Source: Dyella terrae (GTDB taxonomy: Bacteria; Pseudomonadota; Gammaproteobacteria; Xanthomonadales; Rhodanobacteraceae). Taken from it: 64,000 nucleotides of DNA. The stretch spans positions 868,001 through 932,000 of the forward strand of contig NZ_CP089414.1 of NCBI RefSeq assembly GCF_022394535.1, given 5' to 3'. Numbering within the stretch: the stretch's first letter is position 1; each line of letters starts with the position of its first letter. Under the pieces are notes generated by a model, which worked only from the letters and a program-made list of their open reading frames with translations, was not told the DNA's origin and made no database searches. Shown here one piece after another: positions 1 to 10,351 of the stretch. The position numbers were made by a program, and so were the translations under genes.

Positions 1-580
1 CCGGGGATGAAAAGCTCGTCACCTTGCTAATCCGGATCATTGCCCGATGGGCAAAGCCAAGCGCCATCTTGGCTCGGCGCAGCGCCTCGGTGACGCGAGA
101 CGTCTGTGAAAGCGAGAGTGCGCCATGGAAGCCGGAGGTAATCGCAGATGTCCAAGAGAACTCGACGGGGTCGAATGGTGCATAAGACCAGCCCTCCATT
201 CGCGTGTTCTCTGCACCCACTCGGTAGTTTGTCCCGGAAGGAAATGCACCCACCGGCCCTTGCTGGACCTGCCGAAGGTTGCCGTGAACCGAAACCAATG
301 TGCTGGCTGTCACAAGAGGCGCCGGCTTTAGCGCTTCTTCAACCTGCGTCCCGAGCAACGTGACGCCACTCTTTCCCTCCCTTCCGCTCAGGGTGTAGTC
401 CCCATGCTTTAGATTCTTCACCTGCTTAAAGGCATCGATCGCTTGTTTGAGCGTATTCAACTTATCTTTCGTGGCCGGCGGTGTGTGATACGTCTTGAGC
501 GCGGTATCAATGTCTCCTATCGCACCGTTGCGGAGACTGAAGTTCTTTGCAGTGAGTTTCTTGAACGCGGCAAAAGTCAT
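1..580 (-). CDS. Unidentified T6SS-linked protein, cut by left edge
   Basis: This frame opens at an ATG at 580 and stays open for about 193 codons to the left edge, so the C-terminus is missing. It begins MTFAAFKKLTAKNF and ends near the edge with a long amphipathic helix (RVTEALRRAKMALGFAHRAM). It follows clpV by about 120 bases on the same strand, so it is probably cotranscribed with the T6SS operon. No signal peptide, transmembrane segment or familiar motif is visible. ORFs in this position are often effectors, cargo adaptors or VgrG/PAAR-linked proteins. The start is uncertain because the ribosome-binding site is weak, with in-frame GTG (589) and TTG (610) alternatives. I do not recognise the family. 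A resemblance of the C-terminal helix to proteins with a lysine-specific metallo-endopeptidase domain is only a guess. Confidence 0.6.
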   Translation of the reverse strand, partial: MTFAAFKKLTAKNFSLRNGAIGDIDTALKTYHTPPATKDKLNTLKQAIDAFKQVKNLKHGDYTLSGREGKSGVTLLGTQVEEALKPAPLVTASTLVSVHGNLRQVQQGPVGAFPSGTNYRVGAENTRMEGWSYAPFDPVEFSWTSAITSGFHGALSLSQTSRVTEALRRAKMALGFAHRAMIRISKVTSFSSP

Positions 581-698
581 GATGGTCACGGCTGAAATCC
601 CATGCTGCAATGTTGACGACCTGTCGCACAGGGCGATTGAAGAACAGCCTCGGAAGCAAGTCCGCTCATGTAGCCAGACTTACGTGTGATCTTCCCCT

Positions 699-3431
699 TC
701 AAGCAAAACCATACGAGAACCCCGCATCATCTATACCGACCTTCACTCCTGCCACCGGCACGCCTTCGATCATGCGACTGAGGAATTCGCGGGATACGTC
801 TGGCAACATCGAGTTGGTGAGAATCGCGTCGATCATCCGTCCGCCGGACTCGCTCTCCGTGCAACGACTTACCACCAGCCTCACCACGGCATCGTCGTAG
901 TCGAAAGGAATGCGATAGCGCGCCTCGACGCGCTTCTTGATGCGATTGAGCTGCAGCTTGACGATCTCGCCAAGCATCTCCGCGCTCAGTGGGTAATACG
1001 GAATCGTCACCAGACGCCCCAGCAGCGCAGGCGGAAAGATCTTGAGCAACGGATCGCGCAGGGCTTTGGCCATCCCTTCTGGATCGGGCACGAGCTCCGG
1101 ATCTTTGCACAGGCTGGCGATCAGGTCGGTGCCGGCATTGGTGGTAAGCAGGATCAAGGTATTCTTGAAGTCGATCTGGCGACCTTCGCCATCCTCCATC
1201 ACACCCTTATCGAACACCTGGAAGAAGATCTCGTGCACGTCCGGGTGCGCCTTCTCCACCTCGTCCAGCAGCACGACGGAGTACGGCTTGCGGCGCACGG
1301 CTTCGGTAAGCACACCGCCCTCGCCATAACCGACGTAGCCTGGAGGCGCGCCCTTGAGCGTGGAGACGGTGTGCGCCTCTTGGAACTCGCTCATGTTGAT
1401 GGTGATCAGGTTCTGTTCGCCGCCGTACAGAGCCTCGGCAAGCGCGAGCGCGGTTTCGGTTTTGCCGACACCGGATGTACCGGCGAGCATGAACACACCG
1501 ATGGGCTTGTTCGGGTTATCCAGACCAGCGCGTGAGGTTTGGATACGCTTGGCGATCATCTCCATCGCGTGGTTCTGTCCGATCACGCGTTGGGCCATGA
1601 GGCTGGCGAGGTTCATCACGGTTTCGAGCTCGCTCTTGACCATGCGCCCGACCGGAATACCGGTCCAGTCGGCAACCACGGCGCCTACGGCGGTGTAGTC
1701 GACGGTGGGCAGGATCAGCGGCGCATCGCCCTGCAGTTCAGCCAGTTCGGTCTGCAATGCTTTGAGTTCGCCCAGTGTCTTGGCGCGCGCCACTTCGTCG
1801 AGCACGGGTTCGTGAACCGCGACATCCGTCTCCGCATCGGCGGCCTTCTCCAACGCACTCCCTGTGCCTTCGACCACCGAGGCGTCAGCGCGCAGGCGTG
1901 CGCGCAACGCCAGGATGCGCTCGACCAGTGATTTCTCTGCCTGCCAGTTGGCTTCCAGCGTTTCCAGTCGCGCCTTGGCAAAGGCAAGTTTCTCGCAGGC
2001 TGCAGCCTCACGCTCAGCCACATCGATACCCACGGTGCGCTCGCGGGCGATGATGCCCAGCTCGGTATCCAAGGCCTGGATGCGCTTGCGCGTGTCGTCC
2101 ACCTCGGGCGGCACGGCGTGCTGGCTGATGGCGACGCGCGCGCAGGCGGTGTCGAGCAGACTCACGGCCTTATCGGGAAGCTGGCGCGCGGGAATGTACC
2201 GGTGCGAGAGCTTCACCGCGGCCTCAAGCGCTTCGTCGAGAATCTGCACGCGATGATGCTTCTCCATCACGCTGGCGACGCCGCGCATCATCAAGATGCC
2301 CTTCTCTTCGCTGGGCTCGTCTACCTGCACCGTCTGGAAGCGACGGGTAAGCGCGGGGTCTTTCTCGATGTGCTTCTTGTACTCGGCCCAGGTGGTGGCG
2401 CCGACGGTGCGCAGGTTGCCGCGGGCCAGTGCGGGCTTGAGCAGGTTGGCTGCATCGCCCGTGCCTGCGGCACCACCTGCACCGACCAGGGTATGCGCCT
2501 CGTCAATGAACAGGATGATGGGCTTGGGACTGGACTGGACCTCTTCGATCACTTGACGCAGGCGGTTCTCGAACTCGCCCTTCATGCTGGCGCCGGCCTG
2601 CAGCAGGCCAACATCCAGCGTGCGCAGCTCCACGTCCTTCAACGGCGGCGGCACGTCGCCCGCCACGATACGCAAGGCGAAGCCCTCGACCACGGCCGTC
2701 TTGCCCACGCCAGCCTCACCGACCAGCATCGGGTTGTTCTGGCGGCGCCGCATGAGGATATCCACGACCTGGCGGATCTCCTCGTCGCGGCCGACGATGG
2801 GATCGATCTTGCCGCTACGCGCCTGCTCCGTGAGGTCCACGGTGAACTGGCGCAGCGCCTCCTGTTTTCCCATCTGGGCAGGACCCATCGCGCCACTGGC
2901 TTCGCCGGGTGCGGTGCCGCCGAGGCGGAATCCATCATTGGCGTTCTGGCCATCCTCCGGCGAACCGCCAACGACGTCGGCAAACTTTTCGCCCAGGGCC
3001 TCCGGTTTGATCTTGTCGAACTCGGTCGAGATGGCCACCAGCGCGTTGCGCAGGTGCCGGGTGCGCAGGATGCCGAGCATGAGATAACCAGTACGCACCT
3101 GCGCTTCGCCGAACATGAGCGTGGCAAATACCCAGCCGCGCTCGACAGCCTCTTCCACGTTGCTCGACAGGTCGGAGATGGTGCTGGAGCCGCGCGGCAA
3201 GCGATCCAGTGCATCGGTGACGTCGCGCGCCAGGTTCGACGGGTTGAGGTTGAACTGTTTGACGATGCGATGCAGATCCGAATCCTGTAGCTGCAGAATC
3301 TGGTGAATCCAGTGCACCAGTTCGACGTACGGGTTACCCCGTAGCTTGCAGAACACGGTGGCGCTTTCGATGCCGCGATAGGCCAGCTTATTGAGCTTGC
3401 CGAATAGAGCGCTGCGACTGATTTCAGCCAT
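699..3431 (-). CDS. tssH: T6SS AAA+ ATPase TssH (ClpV)
   Basis: ClpV is the cytoplasmic hexameric ATPase that pulls apart the contracted TssB/TssC sheath so its subunits can be reused. The 910-residue protein has a Clp N domain (about 1-150), then two AAA+ modules. The first Walker A is GEAGVGKT at 238-245 and the second is GTSGVGKT at 651-658. A coiled middle domain lies between them (about 420-540). The length is normal for ClpV, and the first AAA+ module follows the usual ClpB/ClpV order. It lies about 120 bases downstream of tssG on the same strand. A TagJ homologue in the same operon may help it engage the sheath, as reported for some T6SS lineages. Confidence 0.97.
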   Translation of the reverse strand: MAEISRSALFGKLNKLAYRGIESATVFCKLRGNPYVELVHWIHQILQLQDSDLHRIVKQFNLNPSNLARDVTDALDRLPRGSSTISDLSSNVEEAVERGWVFATLMFGEAQVRTGYLMLGILRTRHLRNALVAISTEFDKIKPEALGEKFADVVGGSPEDGQNANDGFRLGGTAPGEASGAMGPAQMGKQEALRQFTVDLTEQARSGKIDPIVGRDEEIRQVVDILMRRRQNNPMLVGEAGVGKTAVVEGFALRIVAGDVPPPLKDVELRTLDVGLLQAGASMKGEFENRLRQVIEEVQSSPKPIILFIDEAHTLVGAGGAAGTGDAANLLKPALARGNLRTVGATTWAEYKKHIEKDPALTRRFQTVQVDEPSEEKGILMMRGVASVMEKHHRVQILDEALEAAVKLSHRYIPARQLPDKAVSLLDTACARVAISQHAVPPEVDDTRKRIQALDTELGIIARERTVGIDVAEREAAACEKLAFAKARLETLEANWQAEKSLVERILALRARLRADASVVEGTGSALEKAADAETDVAVHEPVLDEVARAKTLGELKALQTELAELQGDAPLILPTVDYTAVGAVVADWTGIPVGRMVKSELETVMNLASLMAQRVIGQNHAMEMIAKRIQTSRAGLDNPNKPIGVFMLAGTSGVGKTETALALAEALYGGEQNLITINMSEFQEAHTVSTLKGAPPGYVGYGEGGVLTEAVRRKPYSVVLLDEVEKAHPDVHEIFFQVFDKGVMEDGEGRQIDFKNTLILLTTNAGTDLIASLCKDPELVPDPEGMAKALRDPLLKIFPPALLGRLVTIPYYPLSAEMLGEIVKLQLNRIKKRVEARYRIPFDYDDAVVRLVVSRCTESESGGRMIDAILTNSMLPDVSREFLSRMIEGVPVAGVKVGIDDAGFSYGFA

Positions 3432-3552
3432 GACGGCGACTTCCTTTCAAAGTGATGGAGCGGCCTGGGCCGAAGGCATGCGTCTGGGGGATTGCCGCCT
3501 TCATGCTCATCGCCCACTCTCTGGAAACATCGGATACACGGGCGCAAGCGCC

Positions 3553-4575
3553 CTAGCTCATCGGATGAAGAATCACATCGTCCACCGTGGCGCCATGACG
3601 CGGCTTGCCCATCCAGGTGGTCATACCCATGCGGCCTTGTCGCCCCAATTGAGCGACAGGCGCGTCATGCGCATGCAGCACCAGTTGTACGTCCCAGGCT
3701 TTCTCGTCGCCCGCATACGCGCGCACGGCGGCGGTGAGTTGCTTTAGCGCTTCTCCACCGGGCAAGAAGCGGTGGAACTGAAGACGATCGAGAGGGCCCA
3801 AGCGCAGGCGGAAACGCTGCTGGCCCCCGCGCACCTGCGCACCGATCACAGCAGTCTGGCCCAGGCTTGCCACATTCATGCCGCCACCCAACCGCAGATG
3901 AGCACCCTGCGGCAGCCGCATCCATTCAACGACGAACTCGACTACGGCCACCGGCACGTGGAAGAAGCGCTCAAGCAAACCACGCAGGCCTTCCGAGTTG
4001 CGCGCCTGCTGCCACAAGCGCCCGGCGAAATGACGCCGGTAACTGTCGGGTAAAGCGTCACGCGCATCCAGATGCGGCGTCGCCTGCCCCACCAAGGCGC
4101 CCAGATACAAATGGAAGCCATCGTCGGCCGGCCGATCATGCTGCACGGTGGGCTGGGCGTTGGCCCAGGCGCGATAGAACAGCCCCATCATGCGGTGATG
4201 AAAGATGTTGGCAAAGGCGACAAGGGTCGAGTCCTTGGCGTTGCGTTCGCGATCCAGCGCGTACTCGGTCAAATGCAGCGGCAGCGGCGCGTTCGGCCCG
4301 AACAGGCCAAAGAACAAGCCGTGTAGCTGTGGTGGTTGGCCGGCGTCGCGCAACTCGTAGCGATCGATCATGCGCGGTGCGAAGGCCAGCGAAGGCGTGT
4401 GGCACAGGCGCACGGGGTCATCCGACGGCTTGGCCGATTGGCCGAGCCGCGGTTTTTCCGGGTGCGCGCATTCGATCCGCCGCAGCGCCTCGAAATACTC
4501 GAAGGCCTCCGGCGTTGCCTGCAGGGCTGCGTGCAGCGCTACAGGATCTGGGGTGTGCCGAGCATCGCCGGCCAT
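3553..4575 (-). CDS. tssG: T6SS baseplate protein TssG
   Basis: TssG (ImpH/VasB family) is a baseplate wedge protein that joins TssE, TssF and TssK beneath the Hcp tube. The 340-residue product has the usual N-terminal pattern, with FEYFEALRRIE near residue 26 and a following segment on chorismate-lyase-like folds. Length is typical. Its ATG at 4575 lies inside the end of tssF, a 37-base overlap that suggests translational coupling. It precedes clpV in the operon. No signal peptide is seen, as expected for a cytoplasmic baseplate part. Confidence 0.95.
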   Translation of the reverse strand: MAGDARHTPDPVALHAALQATPEAFEYFEALRRIECAHPEKPRLGQSAKPSDDPVRLCHTPSLAFAPRMIDRYELRDAGQPPQLHGLFFGLFGPNAPLPLHLTEYALDRERNAKDSTLVAFANIFHHRMMGLFYRAWANAQPTVQHDRPADDGFHLYLGALVGQATPHLDARDALPDSYRRHFAGRLWQQARNSEGLRGLLERFFHVPVAVVEFVVEWMRLPQGAHLRLGGGMNVASLGQTAVIGAQVRGGQQRFRLRLGPLDRLQFHRFLPGGEALKQLTAAVRAYAGDEKAWDVQLVLHAHDAPVAQLGRQGRMGMTTWMGKPRHGATVDDVILHPMS

Positions 4576-6422
4576 CGGGCTACCTCGTTGCGCTCCAGGG
4601 TGCGCAGTACGGTTTCGGTGAACGCATTGACGGAGGCGTAGCGTGCAAAGAATCGCTGCATCACTGCGCCAAGCAGATAGGCGCCGGTACCTTCGAAGGC
4701 ACCGTCGTCGCAGGTCAGCGTGATTTCCAGCCCGCGACCAAACGCAATAGGGCCCGGCACCGGTATGCGCCGGACAATGGGCCGGGAGCCTACGGATTTG
4801 ATGCCATCGATCTGGCGAAGCGCCGCGGAGTCAAATTCATCGCAATACAACAGAAGCATCTCGCGCAGTGCAGCCGCGCCCTTGCCCGCACCTTCGTCCA
4901 GCAGGGACACGTAATTGAGCTGCAGGTGGCTTAGTAGACGCCATGCCGTTTCACCCGTGGCGCGTGGTGCCCGTGGTTTGGTGGGGCCGGCGACGCAGCG
5001 CACGCTCTCGACGGGCGCGCCGCTATCCATGGTGAAATCGGTCCGCGACTTCCCAATCGGCATATGCAGTGGCAAATCGCGGTTGGTGCACAGCAGTTGC
5101 ATACCAAGCTGGCGAAGCCGGCTCGAATACGGTGCATCATTGGCGTCCACCAGCGAGATGAACATTTCGCTGCCGACATAGCTGGAGCGCGGCCCCTGCA
5201 ACTTCTGGCGCGCCGAGAGCAAACGCGGTTCGCGACGAATGGTGTAGAACGCCGCCTGACGCTGGTGCCAGGTGCGTTCGTCGCCACCGTAGAACGCTTG
5301 AAAGCGCTGCTCCGGCTCTTGCAGGTCGCCGAAGCCCTCCACCTGATCCACGCTGTGGATTTCGAAATCCATAGGGCGCGTGCGATCGGCCAGGATGTGA
5401 TACTCGGCCTTTCCTTGCTGCAGGTGGATGCGGTCGGCGCGACGAGGGAACAGATTGATGGCCGGCGTGCAGAACAGGCGGAAGTTGTTGGCATCCACGG
5501 CGTTATGCAGGCTGCTGACGCTGCGATCAAACAGCACGACCAGCTCGAACTCACTACCCTGCATGCGGGCCAGCAGCGGACGCAAGCCGGTGAACTCGGC
5601 AAACAGAAAGCGTTCCGGACAGGCAAAGTATTCCTGCAGCAGCCGGTAGCCGCTGAATGAGCGGCCGTCATAGGGAATAAGCGCATCCTCGTCGTCGAAG
5701 CCGCGCGTACGAATGCACGCTGCGTCCAGCTTGCGACTGAAGGGGCCGTCTGCACCCTGCCCGCGGACCACGCACGCCACGGCATTGCCCAACAGCTGCT
5801 CGTAGAGGCGTTTGGGCTGCTCGTCGCTGCCGGCGATGAAAACGGGCAAAGCATCCATGGACAGCATGCTCACCTGCATACCGGCTGGCACCGTCAACTT
5901 CAGGCGCAAGCCGGCGCGTACACTCTTGCCGGCGGGAAGCTCAATGCCGGCCGCGGCGATGGCTGCGGGGGTTTCGAGGTACTTGGCGTCCACGATGCTG
6001 AGTGGCCACAGCGTGACGTCATGCGCTGTCCGGTACTCGCAGGCCGTGCGCTCGTCTCGTGCGGTGAGACTGCGCAGTGCGGTGTGCCTCGGCACTGTGT
6101 GCCCAGCCACCAGGCCACCTTCCTTCAGATCGGGATGCAACTGCACCACCGCCATGGAGGGCACAGGCGCCAGGTAATGCGGATAGATCATCTCCAGCAG
6201 ATGCTGGGTAAACACGGGGTACTGCGCGTCCAACTTGAGTTGCACGCGAGCTGCGAGAAAGGCGAATCCCTCCAGCAGGCGCTCTACGTACGGATCAGCG
6301 CACTCGAAACCCTCCAGGCCCAGGCGCCCGGCGATCTTGGGGTACTCACGCGCGAACTCGCCGCCCATTTCGCGCACGTGCTGCAGTTCGCGGTTGTAGT
6401 AGCGGAGTAATCGCGGGTCCAT
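4539..6422 (-). CDS. tssF: T6SS baseplate protein TssF
   Basis: TssF (ImpG/VasA family) is the large wedge subunit of the T6SS baseplate and binds TssG and TssE. The 627-residue product starts MDPRLLRYYNREL and continues with EYPKIAGRLGLEG, both hallmark N-terminal segments of the family, and it has the standard length. It begins 4 bases after the tssE stop codon and its end overlaps tssG, so the three baseplate genes are tightly coupled. Confidence 0.96.
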   Translation of the reverse strand: MDPRLLRYYNRELQHVREMGGEFAREYPKIAGRLGLEGFECADPYVERLLEGFAFLAARVQLKLDAQYPVFTQHLLEMIYPHYLAPVPSMAVVQLHPDLKEGGLVAGHTVPRHTALRSLTARDERTACEYRTAHDVTLWPLSIVDAKYLETPAAIAAAGIELPAGKSVRAGLRLKLTVPAGMQVSMLSMDALPVFIAGSDEQPKRLYEQLLGNAVACVVRGQGADGPFSRKLDAACIRTRGFDDEDALIPYDGRSFSGYRLLQEYFACPERFLFAEFTGLRPLLARMQGSEFELVVLFDRSVSSLHNAVDANNFRLFCTPAINLFPRRADRIHLQQGKAEYHILADRTRPMDFEIHSVDQVEGFGDLQEPEQRFQAFYGGDERTWHQRQAAFYTIRREPRLLSARQKLQGPRSSYVGSEMFISLVDANDAPYSSRLRQLGMQLLCTNRDLPLHMPIGKSRTDFTMDSGAPVESVRCVAGPTKPRAPRATGETAWRLLSHLQLNYVSLLDEGAGKGAAALREMLLLYCDEFDSAALRQIDGIKSVGSRPIVRRIPVPGPIAFGRGLEITLTCDDGAFEGTGAYLLGAVMQRFFARYASVNAFTETVLRTLERNEVARWPAMLGTPQIL

Positions 6423-6426
6423 GGCG

Positions 6427-6930
6427 TCAGCCCAGGCTTTCCGAGACGGCGAGCTTGCCCGTTTCCAGGTCCATCTCGGTCTTCAGGTAAAGGTTCAAGG
6501 GAATCGGCTGCGCCCACATTTCCGACTCGATGTCGAACATCAGCGATCGTCGATCCATGCGGGCCGAGTTGGCGCGTACCGTGACGCGCAAGCTGCTGGC
6601 CGTCAGGCGTGGCTCGAACGCCAGGATGGCTTCACGGATTCGTCGTTGCAGCTTCTCGGTGTCGATGCCAGAAAGCGCAGCGCCCGTGAGATCCGGGATG
6701 CCGAAATTGAGTACAGAACGCGCGACATCGGGATAGAGCTCGAGATCCACGCTTGCCTCGAGATTGACGCAGTTAAGCAGCCATGACATATCCCGCGCCA
6801 CGCATTCGCGCAGGCGGGCCGAAGAAATCACGCGTTTGTCGCGCCCCTCTTCCGACTTGGCCGGCTCATCGTCGGTCAGGCGATCGAGCAGCGAAGGCTG
6901 CAGCCTTTCCTGGGTGGTGAGTTCGGCCAC
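6427..6930 (-). CDS. tssE: T6SS baseplate protein TssE (gp25-like)
   Basis: TssE is homologous to phage T4 gp25 and starts sheath assembly at the baseplate. The 167-residue protein has a variable N-terminus, then the gp25-like lysozyme fold core from about residue 45, with VARSVLNFGIPDLTG in the middle. The start is a GTG at 6930, 12 bases after the tagJ stop, and there is no better ATG. It sits between tagJ and tssF on the same strand. Confidence 0.92.
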   Translation of the reverse strand: MAELTTQERLQPSLLDRLTDDEPAKSEEGRDKRVISSARLRECVARDMSWLLNCVNLEASVDLELYPDVARSVLNFGIPDLTGAALSGIDTEKLQRRIREAILAFEPRLTASSLRVTVRANSARMDRRSLMFDIESEMWAQPIPLNLYLKTEMDLETGKLAVSESLG

Positions 6931-6942
6931 GGCGCGGTTGCC

Positions 6943-7731
6943 TCACGTATCGAATTCAATACGACGGATATCCAGCAACGGGTGGTCGCCCGCATCCGTG
7001 ATGAACATGCGTTGTCCGACACCGAGGAAGTTGTCCGCCCCGACATCCAGCCATGTTGTTTTGCGAGCCATGAGCAGTTCGCCATCGTCCGAACGTTCGG
7101 TGTCGGGATAACGCGCAGGCACGAAACCCATCATCTGGCCACCGTTGGAGAGCGTCACCTGCACAGGCGCCCATACCTTGTCGCGAAGATCGGACGGCGC
7201 ATCGAAGACCAGCGACTTGATTCGCGTGGTCGGCAACCAGGCATAGCCGCGGTTGACGATGATTTCCAGGCAAGGCCCCATGCGGGAATCGGCATCGGCC
7301 AGCCACTGGAACGGCAGACCGTCGATCGTCCCGCCGATAGCGGGCGCTTCCTCGAAAGCCTGCTCCCGCAGCTGAGCGGCCTCGACATGTCGACCCTCCC
7401 CTTGAAGCTTGAGCGCGTGCAGCAGCAAGGCCACCCACGGCTCCGGCTCGCCAATCACCGTGGGCTTGCTGCGACCGGCAAACACCGAGGTGCGATCCAC
7501 CTCGGCCCTCGCTGCCGTGCCATAGGCCTGTGCGAGCAATGTGTTGGCAGGGTCCAGCTCGGAACTCACCACCAACTGGTCGCCTGCCCGCTCCCACTGG
7601 CCGAGCACGGCCAGCAGTTGGAACAGGAAAATACGCGCACGCGCATCGCCCGGCTCGCTCCGAATATGCGCCATCAACACTTGCCGAGCACCCTCGACAT
7701 CGCCGGCTTTCAGCAGTGTTTCTGGCGTCAT
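6943..7731 (-). CDS. tagJ: T6SS accessory protein TagJ (ImpE family)
   Basis: This 262-residue protein belongs to the ImpE/TagJ family. It has an N-terminal TPR-like helical part (about 1-130: ARIFLFQLLAVLGQWERA, then ALKLQGEGRHVEAAQLREQA) and a C-terminal beta-rich ImpE domain. In Pseudomonas-type T6SSs TagJ binds the sheath protein TssB and is thought to help ClpV disassemble it. The gene lies between hcp and tssE, its usual place in tagJ-containing clusters. No secretion signal is visible. Confidence 0.9.
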   Translation of the reverse strand: MTPETLLKAGDVEGARQVLMAHIRSEPGDARARIFLFQLLAVLGQWERAGDQLVVSSELDPANTLLAQAYGTAARAEVDRTSVFAGRSKPTVIGEPEPWVALLLHALKLQGEGRHVEAAQLREQAFEEAPAIGGTIDGLPFQWLADADSRMGPCLEIIVNRGYAWLPTTRIKSLVFDAPSDLRDKVWAPVQVTLSNGGQMMGFVPARYPDTERSDDGELLMARKTTWLDVGADNFLGVGQRMFITDAGDHPLLDIRRIEFDT

Positions 7732-7760
7732 ATCCGTAACTCCCTGTGTTTCGCCGGCGA

Positions 7761-8261
7761 TCAGCCCGCCGCCACTTCCTGCATGTTGTAGGTAAAGGGC
7801 TTGGCGGCGCCGTCCGCGCTGCCATCGGGCTTCTGCGGCTGGAACTTGTAGAGGAACTTGCCGAAATGCAGGGTCACGTTCTCGGTGAGTCGATCCTCGC
7901 CACCGGAGCCGCCGGTGGACACCGACGTGACCATCACGCCCTCGCTCAGCTCGATGGTGACGTAGTCCGTCTGTTCGCCGGTGGCGTTGGTCACCGCCAG
8001 GGTGGCCTTATCCAGCCTGGCACCGGTGCAACAGGCCTGGAGCAGTGCATGCGAACTCGAGTCGACGTACTTGGTGACCGAGATGTCCTGCACGTGCGCC
8101 TTGCCACCGCCACCGGTCTTGCTGTTGTGCAGGTCGGCCGAGTTGGAGGCACCCCACGACCAGGCCAGCACGGGCACTTCGCCCTTGTGCTTCTTGTGGG
8201 CGGAGCTGCCATCGATGGTGACGGCCTTCCCTTCAAACTTGATGTGCATGTCAAATGCCAT
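7761..8261 (-). CDS. hcp: T6SS tube protein Hcp
   Basis: Hcp stacks as hexameric rings to form the T6SS inner tube and is itself exported. The chosen ATG at 8261 gives 166 residues starting MAFDMHIKFEGKAVTIDG and has an AGGAG ribosome-binding site about 8 bases upstream. A longer frame from 8309 has no such support. The sequence shows the Hcp1 pattern: a beta-barrel core with DISVTKYVDSSSHALLQACCTG near the middle. It lies downstream of tssBC with an 86-base gap, which could carry a separate promoter for high expression, although none is clear. Confidence 0.95.
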   Translation of the reverse strand: MAFDMHIKFEGKAVTIDGSSAHKKHKGEVPVLAWSWGASNSADLHNSKTGGGGKAHVQDISVTKYVDSSSHALLQACCTGARLDKATLAVTNATGEQTDYVTIELSEGVMVTSVSTGGSGGEDRLTENVTLHFGKFLYKFQPQKPDGSADGAAKPFTYNMQEVAAG

Positions 8262-8347
8262 GAAACCCACTCCTATCTCGATGTAACTCGGACGATGTCG
8301 TTGCTTCACCCATCCAGCACGGGCGAAGTGTCAGGACGGTGCGAAGC

Positions 8348-9841
8348 TCAAGCCTTGGCTTGCGATGGCAAGCGCGACACAAGTCGCAAAGACACGGTCA
8401 GGCCTTCCAACTGGTAATGCGGTTTCAGGTAGAACTTGGAGCTGTAATACCCCGGCGCACCCTCCACTTCCTCAACCACCACCTCGGCGGCGGCCAGCGG
8501 ATGCGAGGCTTTGTAGGACTCGCTGGAGTTGGCGGGGTCGCCATCCACGTAGTTGAGGATCCAGTTGGTCAGCCAGCTCTGGATCTGCTCGCGACTGCTG
8601 AAGGAGCCGATCTTGTCGCGCACGATGCACTTGAGGTAATGCGCGAAACGGCAGCAGGCAAACATGTAGGGCAAGCGTGCTGCGAGCGCCGCGTTGGCGG
8701 TCGCATCGGGGTTGTCGTATTCATCCGGCTTGTTCAGCGACTGCGCGCTGATGAAGGCCGCCATGTCGGAGTTCTTACGATGCACGAGCGGCATCAGGCC
8801 CATCTTGTCCAGCTCGGCGGAACGACGGTCGGTAATGGCCACTTCGGTAGGGCACTTCATGTCCACGCCGCCGTCGTCTGACGGAAAGGTATGCGTGGGC
8901 AAGCCCTCCACTGCACCACCAGACTCCACGCCACGGATGCGCGAACACCAACCGTACTCCTTGAACGAGCGGTTGATATTCACCGCCATCGCATAGGCTG
9001 CGTTCTGCCAGGTGTACTTCGCTGAGTCGGCGCCGGAGGTGTCTTCTTCGAAATCGAAATCTTCCACCGGATTGGTCGCGGCGCCGTAGGGCAGTCGCGC
9101 CAACGTACGCGGCATGGTGAGGCCAATGTACTTGGCGTCATCCGACTCGCGCAGGGAGCGCCATGCGGCGTAATCAGGCGTCGAGAAAATCTTCGCCAGA
9201 TCGCGCGGATTGGCGAGCTCGTTCCAGTTGTCCATGCCCATCAGCGTGGAACCGGCCGAGGCCAGAAATGGCGCATGCGAGGCAGCCGACACTTGGGCAA
9301 TGCCTGCCAGCAGTTCCACGTCCGGCGGGCTATGGTCGAAGTAGTAGTCGCCGACCAGGCAGCCATAAGGCTCGCCGCCGAGCTGACCGTACTCTTCCTC
9401 GTACAGCTTTTTGAAGATCGGGCTCTGGTCCCAGGCCGTGCCCTTGTAACGCTTGAGCGTCTTGGCAAGGTCCTTCTTCGAGATGTTCATCACGCGGATC
9501 TTCAGCTGCTGATCCGTCTCGGTGTTGTTCACCAGATGGTGCAGTCCCCGCCAGGCGCCTTCCAGCTTCTGGAAGTCGGCGTGATGCATGACCAGGTTGA
9601 TCTGCTCAGTGAGCTTGCGATCGATTTCGGCGATGTAGGCCTTGATCGTCTGCGATACGTCTTCAGAAACGATGTCCGATTTGCTCAGCACCTGCTCGGC
9701 CAGCGTGCGTACGGCTGACTCGACTTCTTCCTTGGCGCGGTCGCTCTTGGGCTTGAATTCCTTGCTCAGAAGCGAGGCGAATTCATTGACATCAACGGTT
9801 TCGGCGGTAGCGCCTGTGTCAGCCAGTCTCTCGGTGGCCAT
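8348..9841 (-). CDS. tssC: T6SS sheath large subunit TssC
   Basis: TssC (VipB/ImpC) forms the contractile sheath with TssB. The 497-residue product contains the family segments EGAWRGLHHLVNNTETD (about residue 94) and FDFEEDTSGADSAKYTWQN (about 265), and has normal length. It starts 6 bases after the tssB stop, so the pair is translationally coupled, as is usual because the two proteins assemble as a heterodimer. Confidence 0.97.
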   Translation of the reverse strand: MATERLADTGATAETVDVNEFASLLSKEFKPKSDRAKEEVESAVRTLAEQVLSKSDIVSEDVSQTIKAYIAEIDRKLTEQINLVMHHADFQKLEGAWRGLHHLVNNTETDQQLKIRVMNISKKDLAKTLKRYKGTAWDQSPIFKKLYEEEYGQLGGEPYGCLVGDYYFDHSPPDVELLAGIAQVSAASHAPFLASAGSTLMGMDNWNELANPRDLAKIFSTPDYAAWRSLRESDDAKYIGLTMPRTLARLPYGAATNPVEDFDFEEDTSGADSAKYTWQNAAYAMAVNINRSFKEYGWCSRIRGVESGGAVEGLPTHTFPSDDGGVDMKCPTEVAITDRRSAELDKMGLMPLVHRKNSDMAAFISAQSLNKPDEYDNPDATANAALAARLPYMFACCRFAHYLKCIVRDKIGSFSSREQIQSWLTNWILNYVDGDPANSSESYKASHPLAAAEVVVEEVEGAPGYYSSKFYLKPHYQLEGLTVSLRLVSRLPSQAKA

Positions 9842-9847
9842 GGGTAA

Positions 9848-10351
9848 TCACTCCCCTTCCGGTTTGGGTGAAGAGGCCAGCGACTGAAGCAACGCGGGGT
9901 CTTGCAACGCCTGTGCAATCAGCTTTTCGGCGCCAGCCTTGCCGTCCATGTAGGTATCGAGATTGGCGAGCTGGGAGCGTGCTTCAAACAACTTGGCCAA
10001 CGGAGCGATCTTTCGCGCCAACGCAGCGGGCGAGAAGTCGTCCATGCTCTCGAAGGTGACGTCCACGCTGAGGTTGCCCTCACCTGTCAGCGTATTGGGT
10101 ACGGCGAAGCTCACACGCGGCTTCATCGACTGCAGGCGGCTGTCGAAGTTATCCACATCGATCTCTAGTGCCTTGCGCTCTTCCACGGAAGGAAGCTCGC
10201 CGGCATTTGCCCCGGAGAGATCGGACATGACGCCCATCACGAATGGGATCTGCACCTTCTTCTGTGCACCGTAGACTTCAACGTCGTACTCGATCTGCAC
10301 ACGCGGAGCCCGATTACGGGCAATGAACTTTTGGCTGCTCTTGGTAGCCAT
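9848..10351 (-). CDS. tssB: T6SS sheath small subunit TssB
   Basis: TssB (VipA/ImpB) is the small subunit of the contractile sheath. The 167-residue protein starts MATKSSQKFIARNRAPRVQI and includes the hallmark PFVMGVMSDLSG near residue 37 and a C-terminal helix that ClpV recognises in characterised systems. It is the first gene of the visible T6SS operon, so the promoter should lie just upstream, within 10352-10480. Confidence 0.97.
   Translation of the reverse strand: MATKSSQKFIARNRAPRVQIEYDVEVYGAQKKVQIPFVMGVMSDLSGANAGELPSVEERKALEIDVDNFDSRLQSMKPRVSFAVPNTLTGEGNLSVDVTFESMDDFSPAALARKIAPLAKLFEARSQLANLDTYMDGKAGAEKLIAQALQDPALLQSLASSPKPEGE

Noticed and set aside
2118..3290. 390-codon plus-strand frame opposite clpV
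   Set aside because: It is antisense to the highly conserved ClpV coding sequence. Long antisense frames are common in GC-rich genes, and its translation shows no domain.
3867..4934. 355-codon plus-strand frame over tssG and tssF
   Set aside because: It crosses two overlapping conserved T6SS genes and has an Arg/Ala-rich composition typical of a shadow frame.
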